A stretch of DNA of 64,000 nucleotides from CAZSAK01 sp964605155 (GTDB lineage Bacteria > Pseudomonadota > Gammaproteobacteria > SZUA-140): contig CAZSAK010000017.1 of the NCBI GenBank assembly GCA_964605155.1, positions 1 to 64,000 on the forward strand. The letters run 5' to 3'. The position numbers and the translations under genes are program-made. This document shows, in pieces, positions 56,088 to 64,000 of the stretch. The notes beneath the pieces were generated by a model. That model did not search any database. It had not been told where the DNA came from and worked only from the letters and a program-made list of their open reading frames with translations. Every line of letters begins with the position of its first letter. The stretch's first letter is position 1.

Positions 56088-56420
56088 TGCAAGGTCGTGT
56101 CAATCACTTCAATTAACATGTGCAATCAACTAGTTATAGATATAGAAGATCGCATTCCCACCGTCCCCATGAGCCAACCAGGCCTGTCCATTCTCCATCA
56201 GCATCCCGTCCTGACATATCCACACCGCAAATCTCGCGATAATGATTACCTGATCTTTTACCGGGTTCGATCCGTTATCTGATCCCCCTGTTTTTTATTC
56301 CTCCGGCATGTAGGTGCGTCAATTAGTCACATACCGGACTTGCACCGTAGTTGTTATACTTGCGCGCCGATAAACAAGGCCCGCCGCATAGTGGATTTAC
56401 ACATTAACAGGTTATAAAGA
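56088..56420. other. Intergenic sequence upstream of the outer-membrane protein gene
   Basis: No gene is supported. A 65-codon frame at 56085 has no ribosome-binding site and no recognisable features. A possible -10 (TATACT, near 56357) lies about 65 bases before the coding start; its -35 is unclear. Confidence 0.35.
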
Positions 56421-56426
56421 GTGGAT

Positions 56427-57599
56427 ATGAATGTAAAAAAGCGTCTTCTTTCATGGTCGTTTGCCGGTATATGTTTTTCCCAGATTCTCTACACCCCGCC
56501 GGTCGGTGCCTTCGTAGGACTGTGTTGCACCAAATGCGGCGGCAACATGCCGATGAACATACCCGGCGGCGGCGTTCCGGAAACTTATGAATTCCGTTTC
56601 AAGATAAGCCCCATGTTCATGCGCATGGAAGATTTGCGGGATGGGACAAACGATGTGAGCACCAGCTCGATCCTCGGTGTACCCGCTACCGGCGTCTTTA
56701 TGGCGGCACCTACCAGTATGGATATGACCATGCTCAATTTCACCGCAGGCTATAGTTTTACCGATGACTTCTTTGCAGGCCTGATGATGATGTGGAAAAA
56801 AAATGAGATGGACATGAGTTTTAATACAGCCATGCAGACATTGACCGGGCAAAGCGGCTTTACCATGAAATCTGAGGGCATGGGCGATACCATGCTGATG
56901 ACGAAATACCGCCTGTTCGCCGATGATCCATTGATCCCTACAAGTCAGGGATCCCTGTTTCTCGGCCTCAGCCTTCCAACAGGCTCGATCAATGAAAAGA
57001 ATAAGTCTCATCCATTACCGATACGTCAGCAGGAACAACTGCCCTATGGCATGCAGCTGGGTTCGGGCACCTTTGACCCGACGATCGGCTTCCTCTACCA
57101 GGGTTCCAGCTCACCCCACTGGTGGGGCGTCAATGCCATGTATACCCCCAGGTTGTATGAAAACTCCCGTGACTATCGTCTGGGAGATGAATTGCGGTTT
57201 GATCTCTATGACATGTATCAGTTCCGTTACGACCTCGTATCCCAGGTGCAATTGAATATATCTCATCAGGGCAAGATCAGGGGTGAAATGGATGCTGCGG
57301 TATCCGGTGCATCCGGACATGCGGCGCAGGGCAATGCCGGCTCCCCGTACATGACACCGCTGTGGGATCCTGATAATTACGGTGGAGATAAGATACTGGC
57401 CACGGTTGGCCTGCAGTGGCAGCCTGCAAGCATGCACATTATCGATGTGAATCTCGGCATACCACTATACCAGGATCTTAACGGACCGCAGCTGAAGGAA
57501 GACTACCGGCTGATGTTTACCTGGTACATGGAGATTCCGACTAAATCGAGCATTCGCAATCGGGGTAAAACATCCCGGGAGAGTCAACTGGGATTCTAG
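56427..57599 (+). CDS. Met/Cys-rich outer-membrane transporter-like beta-barrel protein
   Basis: The 390-residue protein has a signal peptide, then GLCCTKCGGNMPMNIPGGG, a cluster of three Cys and several Met. Alternating beta-strand sequence follows (AAPTSMDMTMLNFTAGYSF, GDTMLMTKYRLF, GLSLPTGSI). The pattern resembles outer-membrane channel-like proteins found near copper genes; the metal role is inferred. The start is ATG 56427 behind AAAGAG, though GTG 56421 is possible. It is followed in the same direction by a small haem-motif lipoprotein and TlpA, probably one operon. Confidence 0.7.
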   Translation: MNVKKRLLSWSFAGICFSQILYTPPVGAFVGLCCTKCGGNMPMNIPGGGVPETYEFRFKISPMFMRMEDLRDGTNDVSTSSILGVPATGVFMAAPTSMDMTMLNFTAGYSFTDDFFAGLMMMWKKNEMDMSFNTAMQTLTGQSGFTMKSEGMGDTMLMTKYRLFADDPLIPTSQGSLFLGLSLPTGSINEKNKSHPLPIRQQEQLPYGMQLGSGTFDPTIGFLYQGSSSPHWWGVNAMYTPRLYENSRDYRLGDELRFDLYDMYQFRYDLVSQVQLNISHQGKIRGEMDAAVSGASGHAAQGNAGSPYMTPLWDPDNYGGDKILATVGLQWQPASMHIIDVNLGIPLYQDLNGPQLKEDYRLMFTWYMEIPTKSSIRNRGKTSRESQLGF

Positions 57600-57631
57600 T
57601 CAAGACAAACACCGGATACGCGGGAGATAGA

Positions 57632-57910
57632 ATGATGAAACTGTGGTTGTCCACACCTCTTTTAATCTTGCTGGCTGCTTGTGCCGGCGGACCTACGTCG
57701 ATACCGGAGCCTGACAGTGCCGCTGCACGGCTCTATACCGAGAAATGCTCGGCCTGCCATGCCCTGCCTCATCCAAAGCGGCACACCTTCGCGCAATGGC
57801 AATCGATCTTCACACTCATGGAACAACGTATTGCCGAAAGAAAACAACCGGCAATTACAACAGATGAAAAAGAGTCACTCCTCGGTTATCTAAAAGAACA
57901 TGCGAGATGA
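57632..57910 (+). CDS. Small lipoprotein with a cytochrome c haem motif
   Basis: The 92-residue product has a lipoprotein signal (LLAAC, Cys 17) and one CSACH haem c motif at residues 39-43, near HALPHPKRH. The short domain ends shortly after, with Met only at MEQR. It is likely an anchored monohaem electron carrier or a reduced relative of one. It lies 32 bases after the outer-membrane protein gene. Confidence 0.78.
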   Translation: MMKLWLSTPLLILLAACAGGPTSIPEPDSAAARLYTEKCSACHALPHPKRHTFAQWQSIFTLMEQRIAERKQPAITTDEKESLLGYLKEHAR

Positions 57911-57939
57911 AAATGTTTCTGTGTAATCACAATCCCTGA

Positions 57940-58485
57940 ATGCGCCATTCTTTACATAACTTGAGGACCATATATCTCCTGATCCTCGCGGTCATAATGC
58001 CCGTCCCGGTGGCCGATGCCGCCGACCCGTTCGCCGATTTCGGTATAGAAATCCCCAGGACAAGGGTGGATGCCCCGGGGTTCACCCTCACGACGATAAA
58101 GGGTGAAACGGTAAAACTGTCCAACTATCACGGCAAGGTTGTGCTGCTTAACTTCTGGGCGACCTGGTGCGAACCCTGCCGGGACGAGATGCCGTCCATG
58201 CAAGCACTGTGGGGACATTTCAAGGACAAGGATTTTGTCATTCTGGCGGTTGCAGCGGACAGGGGCAACAAAAAAGGCATCGCCAGATTTGTCGGAAAAT
58301 ACAAGCTGACCTATCCCGTCCCACTGGACCCGGACGGTACGGTAAGAAACACCTACGAGGTCGTGGGGCTGCCGATGACCTATCTGATCGGCAGGGACGG
58401 CAAGATATCCGGCCGCCTGCTTTCGTCCCGCGACTGGTCGAGCGCTGCAAGCATAGCTGTAATCGAAGATCTGCTGCAGCGCTAA
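57940..58485 (+). CDS. TlpA-like periplasmic thioredoxin-fold protein
   Basis: It likely reduces disulfides in the periplasm, for example in haem proteins or copper carriers. The 181-residue protein has an N-terminal signal (to about residue 28), LSNYHGKVVLLNFWATWCEPCRDEMPSM with the CEPC active site at about 77-80, and the cis-proline loop VVGLPMTYLI. It starts 29 bases after the cytochrome-like lipoprotein gene and converges with the DipZ-like gene. Confidence 0.88.
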   Translation: MRHSLHNLRTIYLLILAVIMPVPVADAADPFADFGIEIPRTRVDAPGFTLTTIKGETVKLSNYHGKVVLLNFWATWCEPCRDEMPSMQALWGHFKDKDFVILAVAADRGNKKGIARFVGKYKLTYPVPLDPDGTVRNTYEVVGLPMTYLIGRDGKISGRLLSSRDWSSAASIAVIEDLLQR

Positions 58486-58596
58486 ACAGATTGAACAACA
58501 GAAGGATCTAACCCTGATATCCGTATGATGGACAACTGGTGACGATCCTATCCTTTAGCTGTTACGGATCTGCAGACATTGTCCGATTGCCAGGGT

Positions 58597-60429
58597 CTAG
58601 CCAAAGGTAAAGGCAAAGGCCTGTACACCCGGGTCGAGGAAATGGATCTCGAAGGTGTGATCCATGACCTCGCCGTTCTGCCGCACCAGCTGGTAGAGGC
58701 GTTGACCGGTGACGATGCCCCGGCCATCGATGCCGGTATCCGTTCCGTGGTCATCACCGGGCGCCTTGCCGTCGAAGGTGACCAGGAACTGGACCGAATT
58801 ACCGCTCGGCGGCGGTCCCAGCACCAGATGCAGATCGCGGGCATGAAACCTGAAGACGATACTGCCCTCGTTGCTGTTGAGCGTGGCGTGTTCGCCGTCG
58901 ATCGTCCAGTTACCCGCCAGCCCCCATTGATTGAGTCGCGGAGTATCCACCGTATAGTCATGAGGTTCGTCCTCGACTGGGCCGCCGGGCGAAACGAAAT
59001 GCTCGGCGCGGTTATAACCGATATAGGTTTCATGCGATCGAACGTCGTGCCGATCGGATGCGGCCTCCACGCCCGATGCCTTGACCGTCGCCAGGCCTGC
59101 AGACAAATCGGACTGTCCCGCCTCGGCGAGCAGTTCCCGGATGACCTTTTCCGATTCATCGTATTCACCCTCACCGAAATGGTGATAACGGATGCGACCC
59201 TGCGCATCGATAAAATAATGCGCCGGCCAGTAATGATTCTCAAAGGCCTTCCAGATGGCATAGTGATTATCGACGGCCACCGGATAATTGATATTGAGAT
59301 CCGCGATGGCATTCTTCACATTGCCGATATCCTTTTCAAAGGCAAACTCCGGAGAGTGCACGCCGATCACCACCAGCCCCTCATCTCGGTATTTCTCGGC
59401 CCACGCCCGCACATAAGGAATGGTGCGCAGGCAATTGATGCACGAATAGGTCCAGAAATCGACCAGCACCACCTTGCCTTTCAGATCTTCCCTCGTCAAC
59501 GGCGGTGAGTTCAGCCATTCAACCGCACCGCTCAAGGGCGGCATGTTACCCTCAACAGGCAATCGCTCGGCCTGTGCCCGCAGGGCGGCGATCATCATCG
59601 GCGTTGCCTCGGAACCGCCATTCATCGCCACGGATTTATCCGCCATAGACGTCGAGGACAATAACGCCGAGTCCTGTGCCGATACATCCTGACCGGATGC
59701 GGAATGGAATTCATCGAGCAGACCCTGCTCCAGTGAAGCGGTCCGCGCAAGGGATATCTTCGTCAACACGCCGGTATCGAGTCCCAGTGCGATGGCACCC
59801 ACGGCGACAAGCACCAGAACGCCGATCCCCTTCCTGACCCATTCGCCAATGCCGAGCGAGCGTTTCATCGCTGTAAATACCCGGCCACCCACGAGCAGGG
59901 CGAGCGCCAGTGATGTCGCCGCACCGGCTGCGTACGCGAGCAATAACAAGGAGGTCTGTACCGTAGCACCTTCAAGCGCGGCACTCGCCAGGATCAGGCC
60001 CAGTATGGGGCCCGCACACGGTGCCCACAGCAGGCCGGTGGCTACACCCAGCATCAGGGGAGCCCAGAGGGTACCGCCATGATCACCGCTATCGCCGTCG
60101 ACCGACTGCGACAACCGCGAACCCAGGGCAACGACGGGCCTCGTCAAGCGCTCGGACAAGGCGGGAAACACCAGCGTCAGACCAAGCAACGCGAGGACAA
60201 CCAGCGCCACGATACGACCATATTCATTGGCCTGTACGGCCCAGCCGCCACCAATGGCGGCAAGGGTTGCAACCAGGGCGAATGTCGCGGCCATGCCGAT
60301 GAGCATCGGCAGTCCGTTACGCATGAAGGGTTGGTCGGCGCGGGCAAACACGAATGGCAGAACGGGCAGGATACAGGGGCTGACAATCGTCAGGACCCCA
60401 CCGAGATAGGACAAGATAAACAGGATCAT
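58597..60429 (-). CDS. DipZ-like fusion: CcdA/DsbD membrane domain, thioredoxin and C-terminal beta domain
   Basis: It probably carries electrons across the inner membrane to a fused thioredoxin. The 610-residue protein starts with a CcdA-like membrane region: VSPCILPVLPFVFAR and WAPCAGPILGLILA hold the paired Cys-Pro sites, with about six helices to residue 235. A linker and an AhpC/TSA-type thioredoxin domain follow, with VDFWTYSCINCLRTIPY (CINC at about 330-333) and the motif NHYAIWKAFENHYWPAHYFID. The last 120 residues are a beta domain with DGKAPGDDHGTD and GRGIVTGQRLYQLVRQ, as in DipZ. It is a single gene without partners. Confidence 0.88.
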   Translation of the reverse strand: MILFILSYLGGVLTIVSPCILPVLPFVFARADQPFMRNGLPMLIGMAATFALVATLAAIGGGWAVQANEYGRIVALVVLALLGLTLVFPALSERLTRPVVALGSRLSQSVDGDSGDHGGTLWAPLMLGVATGLLWAPCAGPILGLILASAALEGATVQTSLLLLAYAAGAATSLALALLVGGRVFTAMKRSLGIGEWVRKGIGVLVLVAVGAIALGLDTGVLTKISLARTASLEQGLLDEFHSASGQDVSAQDSALLSSTSMADKSVAMNGGSEATPMMIAALRAQAERLPVEGNMPPLSGAVEWLNSPPLTREDLKGKVVLVDFWTYSCINCLRTIPYVRAWAEKYRDEGLVVIGVHSPEFAFEKDIGNVKNAIADLNINYPVAVDNHYAIWKAFENHYWPAHYFIDAQGRIRYHHFGEGEYDESEKVIRELLAEAGQSDLSAGLATVKASGVEAASDRHDVRSHETYIGYNRAEHFVSPGGPVEDEPHDYTVDTPRLNQWGLAGNWTIDGEHATLNSNEGSIVFRFHARDLHLVLGPPPSGNSVQFLVTFDGKAPGDDHGTDTGIDGRGIVTGQRLYQLVRQNGEVMDHTFEIHFLDPGVQAFAFTFG

Positions 60430-60669
60430 GGTTGGCTATCCTTTAAACTCTGGATCGAATAAGAATCTAGTAACTTCAGATTCAAAGGATAGGTTTTATC
60501 TATCAACAAAGCATCACGATAGATTCACAAATTCATCACGATCCTGCACCAGGGAGCCGTCCAATATTCGGATCCGGATAAATACAACTGTCATCTGAAT
60601 TAATACAGGAAACGGATTAACCCCGGCAAGGAAGGGCCGACTCCGAATTCCATCTGTTCCCATACCATT

Positions 60670-61116
60670 TCAATCCGGAATCTCCGGCTCGACGAGTTGC
60701 GCTAGTTGCATGAGCGATTCCTGCCAACCGAGATAGCAGGCCTCGGGTGGAATCGCTTCGGGTATCCCTTCCTGCACGATATCCAGCTTGGTTCCGCAGG
60801 AAACCTGTTTCAGGGTGACTATTGTCTGCATTTCGCCGGGTAGATTGGGGTCGTCGAACTTGTCCGTGTATCGGATACGCTCGGAGGGCACAAGCTCCAG
60901 ATACTCACCGCCGAACGCGTGGCCCTTGCCTGTCGTAAAGTTCTTGAACGACATCCTGTAGCTACCGCCCACCCGGACATCCATATGATGGACCGTGCAG
61001 GTAAAACCATACGGTGGAATCCATTTCGCCATCGCATCGGCGTCGGTGAACGCGCGATATGTCTTTTCGGGTGTCGTCCGAAGCACCCGATGCAGTCGGA
61101 TTGTGTTTGTAGTCAT
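60670..61116 (-). CDS. SRPBCC / AHSA1-like protein
   Basis: These START-like domains bind hydrophobic ligands or client proteins; the function here is unknown. The 148-residue protein has RVLRTTPEKTYRAFTDADAMAKWIPP, VGGSYRMSF, FGGEYLELVPSERIRYTDKF and GWQESLMQLAQL, the normal family layout. It starts two bases after the preceding small gene ends, so they form a two-gene operon. Confidence 0.85.
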   Translation of the reverse strand: MTTNTIRLHRVLRTTPEKTYRAFTDADAMAKWIPPYGFTCTVHHMDVRVGGSYRMSFKNFTTGKGHAFGGEYLELVPSERIRYTDKFDDPNLPGEMQTIVTLKQVSCGTKLDIVQEGIPEAIPPEACYLGWQESLMQLAQLVEPEIPD

Positions 61117-61118
61117 GA

Positions 61119-61367
61119 CTATCCCGCCTTTGCGTTATATTGCCTGATCGAATACTGCTGGCTTAAGTGTTTGATACTCTCACCGGCGCAGGCGTATTCA
61201 TGATACATATCGTCAAGATAATCAACGATGTCTTCTGCCGGCATTGATGACGGAATTTCCAAATCATCCCCCGGCGAACGCATGCCCGTTCCCAGCCGAT
61301 ACACTACCCATGCATTGCCCTCTCGATGCATCTCCAGTTGAAAGCGTCCGTAGACATCGAATTTCAC
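61119..61367 (-). CDS. Small conserved-looking protein of unknown function
   Basis: The 82-residue product (GTG start at 61367) is soluble: a beta-rich N-terminus MKFDVYGRFQLEMHREGNAWVVYRLG is followed by an acidic helix (EDIVDYLDDMYHEYA). I do not assign a function. It is translationally linked to the SRPBCC gene. Confidence 0.65.
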   Translation of the reverse strand: MKFDVYGRFQLEMHREGNAWVVYRLGTGMRSPGDDLEIPSSMPAEDIVDYLDDMYHEYACAGESIKHLSQQYSIRQYNAKAG

Positions 61368-61535
61368 AAATCAACACCGGTTAAACAAACTGCCGGTTTG
61401 ACAATTATACTGGAACTTTTGGTTGCCCGGACTCAAGCCATCAGACGACCCTGTCTTGCCATCATCCCGTCTCCTCATGAATCCCCGCAGATCACCGATA
61501 AAGGCTTATCAAGCATCCAAAACAGGTGAAATACC

Positions 61536-62081
61536 ATGCAAAGACCAATGACCAGGCTATTGTTTATTATGTTTTTTTCTGCCTTCCTGGGCGCTTGCGG
61601 GCCCATGGCCGTACGGCCGGTCTCCAGCCCCGAGATGGCAGCCGCCTACGGCAACATCACGCTGCCCGAGGGCAATATTACCAACGTCATGTTGTACAAG
61701 GTGGGGGAGGTCTATGCACCACCGTTCAAATCTCCTCCCAAGGGTCATATCTACACCAACGGTAATTTCTTTTTCGAAAACCTGCAGCCCGGCAAGTATT
61801 TCCTGATGGGTTTCATGTCAGGTCAGAAGGCCTTCTACTTCAACTACCGTGGCGTGGAGAAAGAGAAATTCATCCATGAGGTCGCCATCGACATCAAGCC
61901 TGGTTCAACCACCTATGTGGGCAGTTACGAAGTAACGGGCATCGACCGCAATTTTTTCAAGAGTGATACCTTTGATATCAGACGCAGCGACAAGCCAGGC
62001 AGGAACACCATCCTGGCACACTTGAAAGAGGCTGCGGCCGGTACGGGCTGGGATGAACGTTTTGAACAGGCAATGAAATAA
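61536..62081 (+). CDS. Lipoprotein with a carboxypeptidase-regulatory-like beta domain
   Basis: The function is unknown. The 181-residue product has a lipoprotein signal (FLGAC, Cys 21; AGGTG seven bases before ATG 61536). A small beta domain resembles prealbumin-like repeats (GNITLPEGNITNVMLYKVG, FFFENLQPGKYFLMGFMSG) and is followed by a helical tail. It is divergent from the SRPBCC pair. Confidence 0.75.
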   Translation: MQRPMTRLLFIMFFSAFLGACGPMAVRPVSSPEMAAAYGNITLPEGNITNVMLYKVGEVYAPPFKSPPKGHIYTNGNFFFENLQPGKYFLMGFMSGQKAFYFNYRGVEKEKFIHEVAIDIKPGSTTYVGSYEVTGIDRNFFKSDTFDIRRSDKPGRNTILAHLKEAAAGTGWDERFEQAMK

Positions 62082-62109
62082 CCGGAACTTAAACCTGCAA
62101 TGCTCCCCA

Positions 62110-62157
62110 AGTTATGAGGGCACCTTAATCTATGGGTGCACCTTATCTAATGGTCAT
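62110..62157. repeat. Short imperfect direct repeat
   Basis: GCACCTTAATCTATGG is followed after two bases by GCACCTTATCTAATGG, a period of 18 bases. It lies just after the lipoprotein gene. It may be a small tandem duplication, or an array of regulator sites. The rest of 62082-62341 shows only a weak TATAAT (about 62234) before the cupredoxin-like gene. Confidence 0.4.
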
Positions 62158-62341
62158 CTGGATATCTACAGTAGATTTGCTGTTTCCCTTCTCTTTCCTA
62201 AATTGTCCTCGACAAGGATGTTATAAGGTGATTATATAATTACAGCCGTTCCAGAGTTTCCTCGTGGTATCTATTTTTTATTGTTTTCCTCTGGTCCGTA
62301 CCGTTCCCTCACACCTATGCACATACATGGAGACAGCACAG

Positions 62342-63190
62342 ATGAAAAAGGCCTGGTATCCAGTTGCAATTTCGCTGTTAGCCTTGACCATCTACCTTGA
62401 CGGTGATAACAACTTACTGCCGTCTATGGCACACGCCGCATCTATGCCGGGACCGAATATCGTAAATGTCGTAGCCAGAGACTATGAGTTCGAGATGCCG
62501 GATACCTTGTCGGCGGGACCGACCCTGTTCCACCTGACCAACGATGGCGAACAACTCCATCACATGACACTTGTGAAACTCGAACAAGGCAAGACCCTAG
62601 CAGATTTCACCGCGCTCCCTCCCGGCCCAGCCCCTGTATGGGCGGTATTCATGGGCGGGCCGAACGCGACGTTGCCGAAAGGCGGACAGAGCGAAGACAT
62701 CGTTGACCTGTCACCCGGCAACTACGCCGTTATCTGTATCATCCCGGATGCAGACGGCAAGCTCCATACGATGAAGGGCATGGTCAAGGCACTGACTGTG
62801 ACGCCATCCTCGCAGGCCCGGGCTATGCCGTCCAGCGACGTGACACTGACACTCACGAATTATGCATTTTCGTTATCTGCGCCTCTGACCGCTGGCAGGC
62901 ATACCATTCAGGTCGTCAATCACGGAACCCAGATACATGAAGCGGTATTATTCCGTCTCGAACCGGGCAAAACAGGTGAGGACGTCTTTAATTGGGTAGG
63001 CGGTGGTTTCCAGGGACCCCCGCCGGGCGCCCCGCTAGGTGGCGGTGGACCCGAGGCACCGGGCAAGATAAATACCTGGCCTGTCGACCTGACAGCCGGG
63101 CATTACGCGCTGATCTGCTTTTTGCCTGACTCAAAGGATGCGAAACCCCATGCCGCGCACGGGATGATCTACAATTTCGAGGTCCTGTAA
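62342..63190 (+). CDS. Exported protein with two cupredoxin-like domains
   Basis: ATG 62342 (GGAGA upstream) gives 282 residues with a signal peptide ending near MAHA. Two similar halves follow (about 38-155 and 165-282). Each has a possible type 1 copper site: HH at 73-74 with C132, H142 and M144 or M147, then H199 with C259, H270 or H273 and M275, in the pattern YAxIC-x-x-PD...H...M. It is probably a periplasmic copper-binding or electron-transfer protein. The frame is open 26 codons further upstream. Confidence 0.78.
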   Translation: MKKAWYPVAISLLALTIYLDGDNNLLPSMAHAASMPGPNIVNVVARDYEFEMPDTLSAGPTLFHLTNDGEQLHHMTLVKLEQGKTLADFTALPPGPAPVWAVFMGGPNATLPKGGQSEDIVDLSPGNYAVICIIPDADGKLHTMKGMVKALTVTPSSQARAMPSSDVTLTLTNYAFSLSAPLTAGRHTIQVVNHGTQIHEAVLFRLEPGKTGEDVFNWVGGGFQGPPPGAPLGGGGPEAPGKINTWPVDLTAGHYALICFLPDSKDAKPHAAHGMIYNFEVL

Positions 63191-63251
63191 ATGGCCTCGC
63201 ATAATACATGTAGCTATCGATCGCAACATAATCAACGGTATGAATGATTCT

Positions 63252-63713
63252 TTATACCTGTGTCGGACCTTGTTGCCTTTCCGACTCTTTCTTTAAGTCA
63301 CTCAATGCCTGCGCCAGCACACCATCCAGTATCTTGTGTATTCGGCCGGCAAAGAGTGAAACGAACACACCTTCCAACGATTCTTCGGTGCGCACCTTTG
63401 TCCCGTTTTCATCGGGCTCAAGTTCACATACATGAACTCCCTTTACGCCCATGACAGAGCCGGACCATGCAATCCGGTTTGGCTCGCTTACCTCTTTGAG
63501 TCGCGACCTGATCTTCAGGCCCTCCGCCACCCATCTAAATTCAGTTCCCTCTGCAACAGGCCCATGTAGATCCATCTCCGTGATACTTTCATTCCATTGC
63601 GGCCAGTTTTCCAGACCGCTCAATATGCCCCACACCACTTCCAGTGGCGCATGTACAAACGTTTCACGGGAGGCGAAGGCGGGTGCATTCTTGTCGATAT
63701 CAATACGAGTCAT
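63252..63713 (-). CDS. SRPBCC family protein (polyketide cyclase/dehydrase-like)
   Basis: ATG 63713 gives 153 residues: SRETFVHAPLEVVWGILSGLENWPQWNESI, FRWVAEGLKIRSRL, NRIAWSGSVMGVKGVHVCEL and a C-terminal long helix (LDGVLAQALSDLKKES), the usual START-like fold. A longer frame to 63857 lacks similarity. Its ligand is unknown. It converges with the cupredoxin-like gene. Confidence 0.82.
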   Translation of the reverse strand: MTRIDIDKNAPAFASRETFVHAPLEVVWGILSGLENWPQWNESITEMDLHGPVAEGTEFRWVAEGLKIRSRLKEVSEPNRIAWSGSVMGVKGVHVCELEPDENGTKVRTEESLEGVFVSLFAGRIHKILDGVLAQALSDLKKESERQQGPTQV

Positions 63714-63988
63714 CAAGAGTTCATGGGCTAAGAAGGAAGATTGAAGAGTAAATACAGGCTGCGTTATTTTATTATATATCAAGTTGGCCCGATCCTGGTT
63801 GATCAGACGCAACCTGCTATCATCAGTCCTGTTGCTCCGGGCACATGCACATAACACTTTTCTCTTGTGATCTGAATTCCCGTCACTGGAGAAGAATCTT
63901 GATTAAACCTGGAATGACTTGAGACCTCTTGTTATCCTGCTCTCAAACGTGCTCTTGAGTAAACGATACAGGTGAGCGTGGAGGTGGA

Positions 63989-64000
63989 ATGATCATGACG
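63989..64000 (+). CDS. Possible start of a gene cut by the window edge
   Basis: GGAGG at 63980-63984 precedes ATG at 63989 (and a second ATG at 63995), a strong translation-start context. Only four codons are visible, so no product can be named. The stretch 63714-63979 shows no other gene. Confidence 0.3.

Noticed and set aside
56085..56282. Possible 65-codon gene upstream of the outer-membrane protein
   Set aside because: It starts inside the 11-bp dyad, lacks a ribosome-binding site and shows no features.
1..64000. CRISPR arrays, prophage, insertion sequences or biosynthetic megasynthases
   Set aside because: No regularly spaced direct repeats, integrases, transposases or multidomain synthases were seen on either strand.

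Overview
The window is a chromosomal segment of a gammaproteobacterium with about 50% G+C. The evidence is its gene content and order: nrdR-ribD-ribE-ribB beside glyA, queA-tgt-yajC-secD-secF, fimV, leuC-leuD-leuB-asd, lpxH, hemH, htpG and a PomA/MotA-type stator pair. A glycogen cluster, lipopolysaccharide genes, polar-pole FimV and flagellar stators suggest a free-living, motile, Gram-negative bacterium. I cannot place it below class level with confidence. I see no phage, insertion sequence or CRISPR array.

Layout. 1-3777: riboflavin genes, nrdR and glyA, all leftward. 4266-6613: a diguanylate cyclase and a histone-deacetylase-like amidohydrolase. 6677-12128: the leftward queA-tgt-yajC-secD-secF run, closed by a clear terminator, with a divergent tRNA-Leu(CAA) at 12193. 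12543-22056: glycogen metabolism, with glgP and glgB rightward around an overlapping leftward glgC-GH57-malQ operon. 22062-30354: an orphan EcfT-like membrane protein, fimV, asd, leuB, leuD and leuC, all leftward. folD follows divergently.

31665-34220 encodes a large exported CSLREA/beta-helix protein behind a very good sigma70 promoter. 34237-36440 is an iron/oxidative-stress island: dps, then a leftward operon (Cys-motif protein, bacterioferritin-like protein, HemP, small exported protein) whose promoter carries two Fur-box-like sequences. 36632-44021 holds a DUF2934-like protein, a decayed YdcF/DUF218 remnant, cysS, a periplasmic cyclophilin, lpxH, a DUF72 protein, a UPF0104-type membrane protein, a small membrane protein with a structured leader, and hemH. 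44635-53429 holds htpG, phosphoglucomutase, PEP synthase and a motA/motB pair. 53456-55264 encodes a lipoprotein of seven FG-GAP-like repeats. The last 8 kb is mainly envelope and redox: a Met/Cys-rich outer-membrane protein, a small haem-motif lipoprotein, TlpA, a DipZ-like fusion, SRPBCC proteins, a lipoprotein and a tandem cupredoxin-like protein.

How the genes work together. Phosphoglucomutase (46947), GlgC, GlgB, GlgP, MalQ, GH57 and PpsA (48729) together cover gluconeogenic entry, glycogen synthesis and breakdown. Dps, the bacterioferritin-like protein and HemP form a plausible Fur/OxyR-controlled iron-handling set. The 56-63 kb genes look like a copper and thiol redox neighbourhood in the envelope.

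No single locus is clearly a new defence or biosynthetic system. The best leads are a leader with two competing hairpins before a small membrane protein (42128-42210), the Fur-controlled operon with an uncharacterised CxxCxxC protein, a membrane hairpin inserted inside an Fn3-like domain of the CSLREA protein, and a terminator hairpin plus an 11-bp dyad ahead of a small WYF/GPY-motif protein.
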